Part shown: positions 17,458-30,162 of the stretch, one piece after another
Layout of the letters: every line of letters starts with the position of its first letter
Position numbering within the stretch: position 1 is the stretch's first letter
NCBI RefSeq assembly: GCF_001428305.1
Contig: NZ_LMRZ01000004.1
Span: 167,314-231,313, forward strand
Direction: 5' to 3'
DNA length: 64,000 nt
From: Janibacter sp. Soil728
GTDB taxonomy: Bacteria > Actinomycetota > Actinomycetes > Actinomycetales > Dermatophilaceae
Position numbers and translations under genes: made by a program
Notes under the pieces: model-generated
What the model saw: only the letters and a program-made list of their open reading frames with translations
Told to the model about the DNA's origin: nothing
Database searches by the model: none

Positions 17458-18996
17458 GTGCGTACACACGCTGTGATTTTCCGGTGGTTCATCGCCACCG
17501 TGCTGGCCATCTTCACGGGTTTCGCGATCGCGCCGGCGGCGTCCGCGGCCGAGATCGAATCGGGTGGGCCACTCACCTCGATCAACATCTCGCCTCAGCT
17601 CAACTGCGATGTGCGCCATCAGGGCGACGTCAACGGCGAGTGGTTCGACGACGTCGCCTGTGGCACCTTCGTCGCCTTCGGCGGCAACCTCTACGGACCC
17701 GCGGAGCTGCCTGCGGGCAGCGAGGCGACGTCCGTGGACAACTACGTCCCCTTCACGGCGATCTCGCAGAGCCCGATGACCGGGACAGGGACCAGCTCCG
17801 ACCCCTTCGCCATCACCACCAAGGTGGGGCTCGGCGACACGGGCGCGACGCTCACCCAGGTCGACTCCTATGTCAACGGCGCGACCGCCTACCGCACCGA
17901 CATCAGCGTCACGGGTGGGGCGAGCAGCGGCAATGCGGTGGTCTACCGCGGTGGTGACTGCTTCTTGCAGGACAGCGACCAGGGCTTCGGCCAGGTGCTC
18001 GACGGCAGCGCGCCGGTGTGCAAGGCGCAGCCGGACTCGGACAACCCCGAGCGCGTCGAGGGCTTTCGACCGCTGACCAGTGGCGCCGCTCACGTCGAGG
18101 GCCACTACAAGGATGTCTGGGCCTTGATCGGCTCGGGCAACATGCTGCCCAACACCTGCCGCTGTGACGAGCAGGTCGACAACGGCATCGCGATCTCCTG
18201 GGCGCGTGAGCTCACCCAGGGCGCGACCGTCACCCTGTCGAGCCTGACCTTCTTCTCGCCGGTGGGCACCACCCCGCTGACGGTCACCAAGACCGTCGAC
18301 CGCGCGCAGGCCACGGCCGGCTCCGAGGTGACCTACGCGATCACGTTGACCAACGACGGCGCCACGGCACAGGAGATCACGTCCGTGACCGACTCCCTGC
18401 CCGAGGGCTTCGCCTACGTGCCGGGCTCGACCAGCGGCCTGACTGCCACCGACCCGACGGGTACCTCCGACCTGACCTGGGCGGGTGACTTCGAGGTCCC
18501 GGCCGCTGGCGACGACGGTCCGGGCACCGCGACCTTGAACTTCCGGGCCACGGTCTCCGATGTCCCGGGTACCTACACCAACTCGGCTGGCGCCGAGGGG
18601 CCCGGCGCCACCGTGGTCACGGCCGAGGACACCGCTCCGGTGACCGTCACCGCGGCCACCTCGACGTCCACGACGTCCACGACGTCCACGACGTCCACGA
18701 CGAGCACCTCGAGCACGTCGACGTCGCCCTCGAGCACGACGACCACGACGGCTGAGCCCACGTCGACCACGACGGAGCCCACGCCGACTGCGACTGCGCC
18801 GACGACCACGACGACGCAGCCCTCTGCGGTCGTGACGCCCGAGGGCCCGCAGACGCCTGACAAGGTGCAGACGGACGGCGGGCCCGTGCACTCCGGGCTC
18901 GGTGACGCCGGACTGTGGCTCTTCGGGGGCGCGGGTGGCCTGGCGCTGCTCCTCGCCCTGCGCTGGACCGCAGTGCGTCCGAGCCGCCGCCACTGA
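17458..18996 (+). CDS. secreted DUF11-repeat surface protein
   Basis: 512 aa. A signal peptide (about residues 1-30, ending APAASAAE) is followed by a Cys-containing globular region of unknown type (30-275). One DUF11 beta-sandwich domain spans about 275-395 (LTVTKTVDRAQATAGSEVTYAITLTN), then a Thr/Ser/Pro linker (about 400-460). The C-terminus is one transmembrane helix (GLWLFGGAGGLALLLAL) plus the basic tail RPSRRH. This is the plan of a wall-spanning surface protein, but no LPxTG motif precedes the helix. GTG 17458 lies just after GGGAGGG. Function unknown; adhesion or S-layer-like roles are guesses. Confidence 0.85.
   Translation: MRTHAVIFRWFIATVLAIFTGFAIAPAASAAEIESGGPLTSINISPQLNCDVRHQGDVNGEWFDDVACGTFVAFGGNLYGPAELPAGSEATSVDNYVPFTAISQSPMTGTGTSSDPFAITTKVGLGDTGATLTQVDSYVNGATAYRTDISVTGGASSGNAVVYRGGDCFLQDSDQGFGQVLDGSAPVCKAQPDSDNPERVEGFRPLTSGAAHVEGHYKDVWALIGSGNMLPNTCRCDEQVDNGIAISWARELTQGATVTLSSLTFFSPVGTTPLTVTKTVDRAQATAGSEVTYAITLTNDGATAQEITSVTDSLPEGFAYVPGSTSGLTATDPTGTSDLTWAGDFEVPAAGDDGPGTATLNFRATVSDVPGTYTNSAGAEGPGATVVTAEDTAPVTVTAATSTSTTSTTSTTSTTSTSSTSTSPSSTTTTTAEPTSTTTEPTPTATAPTTTTTQPSAVVTPEGPQTPDKVQTDGGPVHSGLGDAGLWLFGGAGGLALLLALRWTAVRPSRRH
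18662..18697 (+). repeat. four tandem 9-bp repeats in DUF11 linker
   Basis: CGACGTCCA is repeated four times perfectly inside the Thr/Ser linker, adding Thr-Ser-Thr units. Copy-number change would keep the frame and alter linker length. Confidence 0.9.
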
Positions 18997-19018
18997 GTGA
19001 CGGTTCACGCCGACTGAC

Positions 19019-19060
19019 CGACGAGGCCCGCAGGAGCATCAGCTCCTGCGGGCCTCGTCG
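19019..19060 (+). terminator. intrinsic terminator after DUF11 gene
   Basis: Perfect 19-bp arms (CGACGAGGCCCGCAGGAGC and complement) around an ATCA loop, 22 nt after the stop. It may also serve the convergent methyltransferase gene ending at 19103. Confidence 0.88.
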
Positions 19061-19102
19061 TGCGCGGGGGCAGCGCAGGAGCGGGAGGGCACCTCTGAGA
19101 GG

Positions 19103-20356
19103 TCAGGCATCCGCGGGGCGGACCGCGAGCACGGTCTGGGCGCCGGCGACGCGGGTCAGCACGATCGTCGCGCTCTCGCCGGTGCCGGCATCCCGCCCGA
19201 TCTTCAGCTGCTTGCGCAGCTGGTCCTCGTCGAGGCGGATGCCGCGCTTCTTGACGGTGAGTCCGGTGATGTTGCGCTGGCGCAGCCAGCCGCGCAGGCC
19301 CTTGACCGAAAAGGGCATCGCCTCGAGGACCTCGAAGCGCCGCGCGTGGCCCAGGTCGAGCGCCTGGTCGCTCGTGACGTAGCCGAGCCCGGCCTCGAGC
19401 TCCATGCCCGAGACGGCGCCCGTGACCGTGCCGATGAGCCCGGCGCGGTTGACTGCGCGGTCGGCCTCGTAGAGCCAGCGCCCGATGTCGTCGGGCGATC
19501 CTGCCGCGGCGGGGTCGTCCTCACAGGTGCGTTGGTCGACCTCGACGGGAGGCGCGCCCTTGCGCAGCACGCGGGCGCTGCGGCCAGCCTCCTTGACGAG
19601 CGGTCCCCACCAGACGGCGCACTCCAGGACCGTGCCCTGCCACGAGGTCCATTGCGCCTCGGTGCCCAGGGGTGGGATGTCGTGAGGCAGGGAGGGGCTC
19701 AGCTTGGCGCCTGTCGCCGGGACGTCTCGGGCGACGGAGAGGACGAAGTCCCATGACGGTGAGATCTCGTCGAGACGGAAGACGCGGCGGGTGCGACCGG
19801 ACCGGTCGGTGACGCCCGGGGTGCGGCGTGCCGGGTCGAGCCACACGCCGGCTCGCGAGTGCAGGGGGTCCATCGGCGCGTCGAAGTCCTCGGCCACCCC
19901 CGTGCGCGCCCGGCTGTCGGGCCACGGCCGCAGGTTGACGTCGGCGATGGCCGCGGTGAGGGGGTCTGCGTCGACGCCGTGCACCGTGACACCGAGGGCG
20001 CTCATTGCCATGGCGTCGGAGCCGATGCCGCACCCGAGGTCGTGGACCGTCGCGAGGCTGGCTGCGGCATATCGACCGGCGTGGGTGGCGGCGACCTCGA
20101 GCCGGCTGGCCTGCTCGAGCCCGTCGGGGGTGAAGAGCATGCCGTCGGCGAACTCGCCGAACTTGTCCCGCGCGCGACCTTGCAGGCGCTTCTGGGTGAG
20201 GAGTGCGGAGACCTGCTCGGGGGAGAGGCCCGTGCCCCGCAACCGGGTGGCCTGGGTGACGGCGTCGGCCTCCTTGTACTCGGGCAGATCGTGCATGGCG
20301 GCATGCCCGTCAGGGGTAGCCAGCCAGCGCACGGTCGTCAGGTCCACGTCGTCCAT
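19103..20356 (-). CDS. THUMP-like domain class I SAM methyltransferase
   Basis: 417 aa. A Rossmann methyltransferase core with [19 protein letters not shown] (about residues 105-123) and [16 protein letters not shown]; the C-terminal part ([23 protein letters not shown]) matches the THUMP-like region annotated in actinobacterial homologues. It probably methylates RNA, but the target is not known. Its place between tsaD and groES is common in Micrococcales. Confidence 0.85.
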   Translation of the reverse strand: MDDVDLTTVRWLATPDGHAAMHDLPEYKEADAVTQATRLRGTGLSPEQVSALLTQKRLQGRARDKFGEFADGMLFTPDGLEQASRLEVAATHAGRYAAASLATVHDLGCGIGSDAMAMSALGVTVHGVDADPLTAAIADVNLRPWPDSRARTGVAEDFDAPMDPLHSRAGVWLDPARRTPGVTDRSGRTRRVFRLDEISPSWDFVLSVARDVPATGAKLSPSLPHDIPPLGTEAQWTSWQGTVLECAVWWGPLVKEAGRSARVLRKGAPPVEVDQRTCEDDPAAAGSPDDIGRWLYEADRAVNRAGLIGTVTGAVSGMELEAGLGYVTSDQALDLGHARRFEVLEAMPFSVKGLRGWLRQRNITGLTVKKRGIRLDEDQLRKQLKIGRDAGTGESATIVLTRVAGAQTVLAVRPADA

Positions 20357-20376
20357 TGTCACGCACGGGACGTGGA

Positions 20377-20403
20377 TTGGCACTCGGGTTGACCGAGTGC
20401 CAG
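20377..20403 (+). promoter_or_regulatory. CIRCE element 1 (HrcA operator)
   Basis: TTGGCACTC-N9-GAGTGCCAG, the classic inverted repeat bound by HrcA. Its 9-nt spacer carries TTGACC (20389-20394), the likely -35 box of groES, so repressor binding would block polymerase directly. Confidence 0.95.
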
Positions 20404-20418
20404 ATCGAGGCCTAGATT
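20389..20418 (+). promoter_or_regulatory. groES-groEL promoter
   Basis: TTGACC (20389-20394), 18-bp spacer, TAGATT (20413-20418). The predicted start is near 20425, at the left edge of CIRCE 2. Both operators therefore overlap core promoter or initiation region. Confidence 0.8.
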
Positions 20419-20423
20419 TGGCA

Positions 20424-20450
20424 CTGGCACTCACCACTGGCGAGTGCCAG
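20424..20450 (+). promoter_or_regulatory. CIRCE element 2 (HrcA operator)
   Basis: CTGGCACTC-N9-GAGTGCCAG, a perfect 9-bp-arm inverted repeat at the probable transcription start. Confidence 0.95.
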
Positions 20451-20537
20451 ATGCACGGCAGGTCGACCCCCGCGACGGCGACCGGTCACGCACACCCCAA
20501 GAACTCAACTTCACGACCCTCACACAAAGGAGTCAGC

Positions 20538-20831
20538 GTGTCGGTTTCCATCAAGCCGCTCGAGGACCGCATCGTGGTCCAGTCCGTCGAGGCCGAGCAG
20601 ACCACTGCGTCAGGTCTCGTCATCCCGGACACCGCCAAGGAGAAGCCGCAGGAGGGCGAGGTCGTTGCGATCGGCCCCGGTCGCTTCAACGACGCCGGCG
20701 AGCGCGTCCCCATGGACATCACGGTCGGTGACCGCGTCGTCTACTCCAAGTACGGCGGCACCGAGATCAAGCACGGCGGCACGGAGTACCTGATCCTCTC
20801 CGCGCGCGACGTCCTCGCGATCGTTTCCTGA
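20538..20831 (+). CDS. groES: co-chaperonin GroES
   Basis: 97 aa, standard length. Heptameric lid of the GroEL chamber. It begins [15 protein letters not shown]; the mobile loop (about residues 17-33) and the C-terminal [14 protein letters not shown] are intact. GTG 20538 follows AAAGGAG (20527-20533). It is the first gene of a heat-shock operon under two CIRCE operators. Confidence 0.98.
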   Translation: MSVSIKPLEDRIVVQSVEAEQTTASGLVIPDTAKEKPQEGEVVAIGPGRFNDAGERVPMDITVGDRVVYSKYGGTEIKHGGTEYLILSARDVLAIVS

Positions 20832-20862
20832 AGCGATCTGACGCACACAGCAGTACGCAGCT

Positions 20863-20904
20863 GACGCCCCGGGTGCGGGCCCTCCCGGGTCCCTCCGGGG
20901 CGTC
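20863..20904 (+). terminator. intercistronic hairpin groES/groEL
   Basis: 10-bp arms GACGCCCCGG/CCGGGGCGTC enclosing a GC-rich loop. It may be a partial terminator or an RNA-processing/stability site that adjusts the GroES:GroEL ratio. Confidence 0.5.
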
Positions 20905-20923
20905 GCTCATTCCCCCTTCGTAG

Positions 20924-22546
<1,623 letters not shown>

Positions 22547-22561
22547 TCTCCTGAGCTGACC

Positions 22562-22603
22562 CGAAGGGGGGTCACCCGCCAACTGGCGGGTGACCCCCCT
22601 TCG
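22562..22603 (+). terminator. intrinsic terminator of groES-groEL
   Basis: Perfect 19-bp arms (CGAAGGGGGGTCACCCGCC and complement), AACT loop, followed by TCATGCC. Confidence 0.95.
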
Positions 22604-22616
22604 TCATGCCTTGAGC

Positions 22617-22640
22617 CTGCATTGCCATAGGGGAATGCAG
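22617..22640. repeat. 24-bp palindrome, copy 2
   Basis: Arms CTGCATTGCC/GGGAATGCAG, loop ATAG. It sits exactly between the groEL and serA terminators. Confidence 0.95.
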
Positions 22641-22662
22641 GTGCACACCCCGCCCACACAAA

Positions 22663-22704
22663 AAGATGTGGTGGCGACCGGATGTCCGGTCGCCACCACA
22701 TCTT
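22663..22704 (-). terminator. intrinsic terminator of serA
   Basis: 20-bp perfect inverted repeat with a 2-nt loop. On the minus strand it ends in CTTTTTGTG, the only terminator here with a real T-tract. Confidence 0.92.
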
Positions 22705-22721
22705 CTCGCGAAGGGGGAGGG

Positions 22722-23924
22722 TCAGTCCGTGACGATGACCCGGACCTCGACGGTCTCCTCGAGGTCGCGCAGGCGCTGCTCGGTGTCGGCCGGCAGGCTG
22801 CTCGCCAGGTCGGTGACGGCGTAGCCGTACTCGCCGCGGGTGCTCAGCTGCTGGCTGTCGATGTTGACATCGCCCTCGGACAGGATCGTGTTGACCCGAG
22901 CTAGGACGCCGGGGACGTTCTTGTGCAGGTGCAGGATGCGCGTGCCGCCCTGCGCGACGGGAGCGGCGACGGCCGGGACGTTGACCGACATCGTGGTGGC
23001 GCCGCTCGTGGCCCAGTCGCGCAGCTTGCCGGAGACGTAGCGCCCGATGTCGAGCTGCGCCTCCTCGGTCGAGCCGCCGATGTGGGGGGTGAGGATGACA
23101 TTGGGGATGCCCTGCAGGCAGTTCTCGAAGGGGTCGCCCGCCTTCTTGGGCTCGCTCGGGAAGACGTCGATGGCTGCACCGGCGATGTTGCCGGAGACCA
23201 GGTTGTCGCGCAGGGCCTCGAGGTCCACGACGAAGCCGCGGGAGAGATTGAGGAAGAGACTGCGGGGACGCATCTTGGCGAACTGCTCGGCACCGAAGTT
23301 GCCAGCGTTGCCCGCCCGGCCGTCGACGTGCAGCGTGATCGTCTCGCACGTCTCGAGCAGCTCGTCGAGGGTGTTGACCTTCTTGGCGTTGCCCAGAGGG
23401 AGCTTGTCCTCGAGGTCGAAGAAGGAGACGTGCATGCCGAAGGCCTCGGCGACGACCGACAGCTGGGCGCCGATGTTGCCGTAGCCGATGATGCCGAGCG
23501 TGCGGCCGCGGACCTCGTGGGCGCCCTTGGCCGACTTGTCCCAGACGCCGGCGTGCAGCGCGGTGCTCTTGTCGGTCAGGTGGCGGGCCAGCGAGATGAT
23601 CTCGCCGAGCGCCAGCTCGACGACACTGCGCGTGTTGGAGAAGGGAGCGTTGAAGACGACCGTGCCCGCCTGCGCCGCGGCATCGAGGTCGATCTGGTTG
23701 GTCCCGATGCAGAAGGCACCGATGGCCTTCAGCTCCGGGCGGGCCTCGAGCACCGCGCGCGTCACGTGCGTCTTGGAGCGGATGCCGACCATGTCGACCC
23801 CCTCCAGAGCAGTGATCAGCTCGGCCTCGTCGAGCGCGCCGGAGCGGGTCTCGACGTCGAAACCGGCGTCGGTCAGTGCCTCACGGGCAGCTTCATGGAT
23901 GTTTTCGAGCAGCAGGACCTTCAC
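22722..23924 (-). CDS. serA: D-3-phosphoglycerate dehydrogenase
   Basis: 400 aa. First step of serine synthesis, NAD-dependent oxidation of 3-phosphoglycerate. The length and one C-terminal ACT domain (about residues 325-400) match the short E. coli-type SerA rather than the 530-aa mycobacterial form. NAD-binding GIIGYGNIGAQ, catalytic Arg in LNLSRGFVVDL, and ILTPHIGGSTEEAQ (catalytic His) are present. GTG 23924 fits a TACCCT box 7 nt upstream, so it is leaderless. The ACT domain suggests serine feedback control. Confidence 0.95.
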   Translation of the reverse strand: MKVLLLENIHEAAREALTDAGFDVETRSGALDEAELITALEGVDMVGIRSKTHVTRAVLEARPELKAIGAFCIGTNQIDLDAAAQAGTVVFNAPFSNTRSVVELALGEIISLARHLTDKSTALHAGVWDKSAKGAHEVRGRTLGIIGYGNIGAQLSVVAEAFGMHVSFFDLEDKLPLGNAKKVNTLDELLETCETITLHVDGRAGNAGNFGAEQFAKMRPRSLFLNLSRGFVVDLEALRDNLVSGNIAGAAIDVFPSEPKKAGDPFENCLQGIPNVILTPHIGGSTEEAQLDIGRYVSGKLRDWATSGATTMSVNVPAVAAPVAQGGTRILHLHKNVPGVLARVNTILSEGDVNIDSQQLSTRGEYGYAVTDLASSLPADTEQRLRDLEETVEVRVIVTD

Positions 23925-23931
23925 GCTCTGC

Positions 23932-23937
23932 AGGGTA
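23932..23937 (-). promoter_or_regulatory. -10 box of serA, leaderless
   Basis: TACCCT on the minus strand, 7 nt before GTG 23924. Confidence 0.55.
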
Positions 23938-24030
23938 TGCCTGCCCCCGATGTGACCTCGCACGCGCCCGCCATCCGAAACCGAGATCCGTTGTGCGGAA
24001 CCGAAACCCCACGGGTGGAAGGCCGCTGAC

Positions 24031-24036
24031 TAGGGT
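24031..24036 (+). promoter_or_regulatory. -10 box of racemase-fold gene, leaderless
   Basis: TAGGGT 6 nt before ATG 24043. Two CCGAAACC copies lie upstream (near 23975 and 24001) and might be operator half-sites. Confidence 0.5.
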
Positions 24037-24042
24037 GTGGCC

Positions 24043-24738
24043 ATGCGTCTTCTAGGTGTTCTCGGCGGTATGGGCTGGTCTGCGACGGCGGAGTACTACC
24101 GCCGGCTCAACGAAGGGGTCGACGCTCGCCTCGGCGGGTTGCACAGCGCCCGGGTGCTGATCCACAGCGTCGACTTCCAGCCGATCGACGACGCGGAGAA
24201 CGCCGGCGACTGGGATGCGATGGCCGAGGTCCTCATCGATGCTGCCCGCGGGCTGGAGGCCGGGGGAGCCGAGGGCTTCCTCCTGGCGGCCAACACGATG
24301 CACGCCGTGGCCGACCGGGTCGAGCAGGCCGTCGGCATCCCCTTCCTCCACATCGCCAAGGCGACCGCGAGCCGGGTCGAGGCCTCGCACCAGCGCAAGG
24401 TCGGGCTCGTCGCCACGGCCACCACGATGGCGGGGAAGTTCTACACCGGTCCCTTCGAGCAGCGGGGGATCGAGGTGATCCTCCCGGAGGAGAGCGAGCG
24501 GGCCGAGGTCGACCGGATCATCTACGAGGAGCTCGTCCACGGAGTCATCAAGGACACATCGCGGCGCGAGCTGCGCACGGTCATGCAGGGCATGTCTGCT
24601 CGTGGGGCGGAGTGCGTGGTCCTGGCCGGGACCGAGCTGAGTCTGCTCATCGACGAGGACGACTGCCCGGTGCCGCTGCACGACACGACGGCGATCCACG
24701 TCGACCGAGCCCTCGACTGGATGCTCACCGAGGGCTGA
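24043..24738 (+). CDS. aspartate/glutamate racemase-fold protein lacking both catalytic Cys
   Basis: 231 aa. The fold and start (MRLLGVLGGMGWSATAEYY) are those of the Asp/Glu/hydantoin racemase family (YgeA-like). Active members use paired residues in CNTMH and GCTE motifs. Here the first reads AANTMH (Ala83) and the second LAGTEL (Gly196), so the two-base racemization mechanism should not work. The rest of the fold looks intact, including DRIIYEELVHG. It may be a ligand-binding or regulatory paralogue, or use different chemistry. ATG 24043 is chosen over GTG 24037. Confidence 0.85.
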   Translation: MRLLGVLGGMGWSATAEYYRRLNEGVDARLGGLHSARVLIHSVDFQPIDDAENAGDWDAMAEVLIDAARGLEAGGAEGFLLAANTMHAVADRVEQAVGIPFLHIAKATASRVEASHQRKVGLVATATTMAGKFYTGPFEQRGIEVILPEESERAEVDRIIYEELVHGVIKDTSRRELRTVMQGMSARGAECVVLAGTELSLLIDEDDCPVPLHDTTAIHVDRALDWMLTEG

Positions 24739-24752
24739 GGCCGACCGTTGGT

Positions 24753-24776
24753 CTGCATTGCCATAGGGCAATGCAG
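24753..24776. repeat. 24-bp palindrome, copy 3
   Basis: Perfect arms CTGCATTGCC/GGCAATGCAG with loop ATAG, extended by GT/AC to 12-bp arms. It lies between convergent genes, 15 bp after the racemase-fold stop, and probably ends transcription from both sides. Confidence 0.95.
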
Positions 24777-24787
24777 ACTCGGGGCGG

Positions 24788-27090
<2,303 letters not shown>

Positions 27091-27101
27091 CGGGAGCACG
27101 G

Positions 27102-28079
27102 GTGGACCACCACCAGCCCGCCCCGATCGGTGCACCGAAGCAGGTCGGTGTCGGCTGGTGGCTCCTGCAGGGCGCTGGACTGGCCATGACGCTGGGCCTC
27201 ATGGCCGTGCTCGCCTTCGCGCTCATGATGCTCACCCGGATGCCCATCGAGGGGCAGACGGATCCGGAAGTCCACTGGCCGACCTTCGCCGTCTGGTTCG
27301 TCCTGTGCGCGGTGACGGTGATCGGCTCGATGACGAGGGCGACCTGGCGCGAGCTCAAGGACGAGCACGTCCACGTCGACGTCCTCGGCAACGAGCTGCG
27401 GATCGACCGGTGGTCACCACCGCACGAGCGGCAGCGCTTCGTCGAGCAGGTGACCGCCGACACCCGCGCCCGCGAGAGGGCGATCGAGCACCAGCGGTCA
27501 GCGTCCGAGGGCGACAACGAGGTGGCCACCACCGCGGTAACCGAGCAGGAGCTGCGCTCGGCCGCACTGCGGCGACGCGACGTCGGCACGGACCTCCGGG
27601 CAGCGGTCTCGACCGGCCGGTGGTCGCGCCCCCTTCGCCTGCTGCGCCTGACGGCGTTGACCTGCCTCTACGGGTGGCTGCCGCTGTCCCTCGTGCTGGT
27701 GGTCGTGCTGGTGGAGCTGCAGGACCGCGTCGACCCCATGTGGGGCCTGCTCCCGATGCTCCTGCTCCCGATCGGCTGGATCCTCATGGAGGCCCACGCT
27801 CTCCTGCGTCACCGCTTGCTGCGGACCCGCAGGAGCCGCAGCGACCTCGCCCAGTGGCAGGCCGCGAGCGGGTTCGTCGCGGCCGTGGTCCTCGCGCTCC
27901 TGGCGTTCACGGGAGTGGTCCTGCGCGAGGACTACCCCGGCGTCGCCCTCATCTGCTTCCCGCTCATGGTGCTGTGCGGTTGGATCTGCAAGCACGAGCT
28001 GGGGCACCACATCCCGAGCGGACCGGACCGCGACCCAGACGTCCACGACCCGCCCCCCGACCTCAGCCTGACCGACTGA
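27102..28079 (+). CDS. integral membrane protein, unknown function
   Basis: 325 aa. About six predicted transmembrane segments: residues about 20-45, 60-80, 185-205, 210-235, 255-280 and 285-300. A long hydrophilic charged section lies between segments 2 and 3. No motif recognised. GGGAG precedes GTG 27102 by 5 nt. It begins 11 nt after guaB and may be co-transcribed; its 3' end overlaps the convergent P1 peptidase gene by 17 bp. Confidence 0.75.
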   Translation: MDHHQPAPIGAPKQVGVGWWLLQGAGLAMTLGLMAVLAFALMMLTRMPIEGQTDPEVHWPTFAVWFVLCAVTVIGSMTRATWRELKDEHVHVDVLGNELRIDRWSPPHERQRFVEQVTADTRARERAIEHQRSASEGDNEVATTAVTEQELRSAALRRRDVGTDLRAAVSTGRWSRPLRLLRLTALTCLYGWLPLSLVLVVVLVELQDRVDPMWGLLPMLLLPIGWILMEAHALLRHRLLRTRRSRSDLAQWQAASGFVAAVVLALLAFTGVVLREDYPGVALICFPLMVLCGWICKHELGHHIPSGPDRDPDVHDPPPDLSLTD

Positions 28080-29094
28080 TCGACTCCCGGTAGGACGGCA
28101 GGGAGGCACCCCCGTCGGGGGTGCGGTCGACGGACCTCGCCGCGAGCATCCCCCGCACGATCGCCCGGGTGACGCAGTCCGCGGCAGCCGTCTGCACGGC
28201 CACGAGCTCGAAGGGGGAGGGCTGGGGTCGGTCGCCCGTCGACAGGGCGAAGACGGTGTCGCCGTCGAAGGCGGTGTGGACCGGGGACAGGGCCCGGGCG
28301 AAGCCGTCGTGGGCCACGCCCGCGAGCGTCGCGCAGCCCGCCTTGTCGAGGGCCGCGTCGGTCGCGACGACGGCGAGAGTGGTGGCCGTGCCTGCCTGCA
28401 GGGCCCGCGCCTCGTCCACCTGACGCTGCCAGTGCGCCTGTACTGCAACGGGATCGGGCTCTGGCACATCGACCTCACCGGGGACCAGCAGTCGCTCGCC
28501 GAGCAGTCGGCCATCAGGTCCCATGGGGGATCCGACGGCATTGACGACGACGATTGCCCCGACGGTCACTCCCGAGTCGAGCACGAGACTTGCCGTCCCG
28601 ATGCCGCCACGCAGACCGCCGGCCCTGGCTCCGGTGCCGGCGCCGACGCTCCCTTCGTCCACCGCTGCGTCGGTGGCAGCGAGGTAGGCGGCTCGGCCCT
28701 CGTCCGGTCCGGGGTGGTGGCGCCACGCGCCGCCCCGGCCCAGGTCGAAGAGGATCGCTGACGGCACGATCGGCACGATCTGGCCGGGACCGCCGACGGG
28801 CCAGCCCCTCCCTTCGTCCGCCAGCGTCGACATCACGCCGTCCGCCGCGGACAGGCCGAAGGCGCTGCCCCCCGACAGCACGATCGCGTCGACCGCATCG
28901 ACGAGATTGCGGGGGTCGAGCAGATCTGTCTCTCGCGTCCCCGGGCCTGCGCCGCGCACGTCGACGCCCCCGGTGGTCCCCACCGGGGGCGTGATGACGG
29001 TCGTGCCGGTCAGCCAGCCCTTCTCCTCACGGGTGGCGTGACCGACCTTGATGCCGGGGACATCGGTGATGGCGTTGTGGGCTCCGGGGCGCAT
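28063..29094 (-). CDS. P1 family peptidase (DmpA/S58-like)
   Basis: 343 aa. An Ntn-type self-processing hydrolase of the DmpA family (L-aminopeptidase / D-amidase activities in characterised members). VGAGTGARAGGLRGGIGTAS around residues 165-185 is the family signature, with the Ser that becomes the new N-terminus after autocleavage; IVLSGGSAFGL and ATDAALDKAGC are also typical. The start could be ATG 29094 or GTG 29109; no good ribosome-binding site decides. It is divergent from a dipeptidase 45 bp away, so the pair may share regulation for peptide use. Confidence 0.88.
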   Translation of the reverse strand: MRPGAHNAITDVPGIKVGHATREEKGWLTGTTVITPPVGTTGGVDVRGAGPGTRETDLLDPRNLVDAVDAIVLSGGSAFGLSAADGVMSTLADEGRGWPVGGPGQIVPIVPSAILFDLGRGGAWRHHPGPDEGRAAYLAATDAAVDEGSVGAGTGARAGGLRGGIGTASLVLDSGVTVGAIVVVNAVGSPMGPDGRLLGERLLVPGEVDVPEPDPVAVQAHWQRQVDEARALQAGTATTLAVVATDAALDKAGCATLAGVAHDGFARALSPVHTAFDGDTVFALSTGDRPQPSPFELVAVQTAAADCVTRAIVRGMLAARSVDRTPDGGASLPSYRESISRSG

Positions 29095-29139
29095 GGCTCC
29101 AGCATGCACCCCGGCCGTGAGGTGGGGTTGACTGGAGCG

Positions 29140-30162
29140 ATGACGACGAGCAGCGACCAGATCCGCGTCCTCGACGGCCACAACGACCTGCCGTGGCGTC
29201 ACCGCGAGGTGGCCGGCTACGACCTCGACGCGTGCGACATCGCCCAGCCGCAGCCACACCTGCACACCGACCTGCCGCGCATGCGTGAGGGCGGTCTGGC
29301 CGCGCAGCTCTGGTCGGTCTGGGTGCCGTGCTCCATGGCGGGTGAGGACGCGGTCGCGGCGACGCACGAGCAGATCGACTTCGTGGGCGCGCTCTGCGAT
29401 CGCTACGACGAGATGGTGGCGGCCCGCACCGCCGCGGACGTGCACGCCGCCTGGGGCGAAGGGAGGCACGCCGCCCTCATCGGGATGGAGGGCGGGCACT
29501 CGATCAACGGCTCGCTGGACCACCTGGCGAACTTCGCCGACCGCGGTGCGCGCTACATGACGTTGACGCACAACGACAACACGCCGTGGGCGGACTCGGC
29601 GACGGACGAGCGGGTCCACGGTGGCCTGACCGACTTCGGTCGCGAGGTCGTCACGCGGATGAACGACCTGGGTGTCGTGGTCGACCTCTCCCACGTGAGC
29701 GCCGAGACGATGCACTGCGCGCTCGACGCGACGCGGCTACCGGTGATGTTCAGCCACTCCGGCGCGCGGGCGATCTGCGACCACCCGCGCAATGTGCCGG
29801 ACGACGTCCTCGAGCGGATCCCCGCCAACGGCGGGATCGTCATGGCCAATGTCGTGCCCAAGTTCGTCAACCAGGCACGAGCCGATGCCTCTCTCGGCCG
29901 GACCGACGTCGTCCCGGAGCCGGTCGCGACCATCGAGCACGTCGTGGCGCACTTCGAGCACCTGCGCGAGGTCGTGGGGATCGAGCACGTCGGCATCGGG
30001 GCCGACTACGACGGCGTCGACGAGACGCCCGTCGGGCTGGAGGACGTGGCGAGCTACCCGCGGCTGCTTGCCGCTCTGGGGGAGCGGGGTTGGTCCCGAG
30101 CCGACCTCGAGGCCCTCGCGCACGGCAACGTGCTGCGGGTCCTCGAGGCGACGCAGGTCTGA
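29140..30162 (+). CDS. membrane-dipeptidase family (M19) metallopeptidase
   Basis: 340 aa. A TIM-barrel binuclear zinc dipeptidase. Zinc ligands are visible as DGHNDLPW (His-x-Asp), the bridging Glu in GMEGGHS, DLSHVS and FSHSGARA His residues, and Asp in GIGADYDG. It cleaves dipeptides, often including D-amino acid ones. No signal peptide, so cytoplasmic. TGGAGCG precedes ATG 29140. The stop codon is immediately followed by a copy of the post-stop palindrome. Confidence 0.93.
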   Translation: MTTSSDQIRVLDGHNDLPWRHREVAGYDLDACDIAQPQPHLHTDLPRMREGGLAAQLWSVWVPCSMAGEDAVAATHEQIDFVGALCDRYDEMVAARTAADVHAAWGEGRHAALIGMEGGHSINGSLDHLANFADRGARYMTLTHNDNTPWADSATDERVHGGLTDFGREVVTRMNDLGVVVDLSHVSAETMHCALDATRLPVMFSHSGARAICDHPRNVPDDVLERIPANGGIVMANVVPKFVNQARADASLGRTDVVPEPVATIEHVVAHFEHLREVVGIEHVGIGADYDGVDETPVGLEDVASYPRLLAALGERGWSRADLEALAHGNVLRVLEATQV

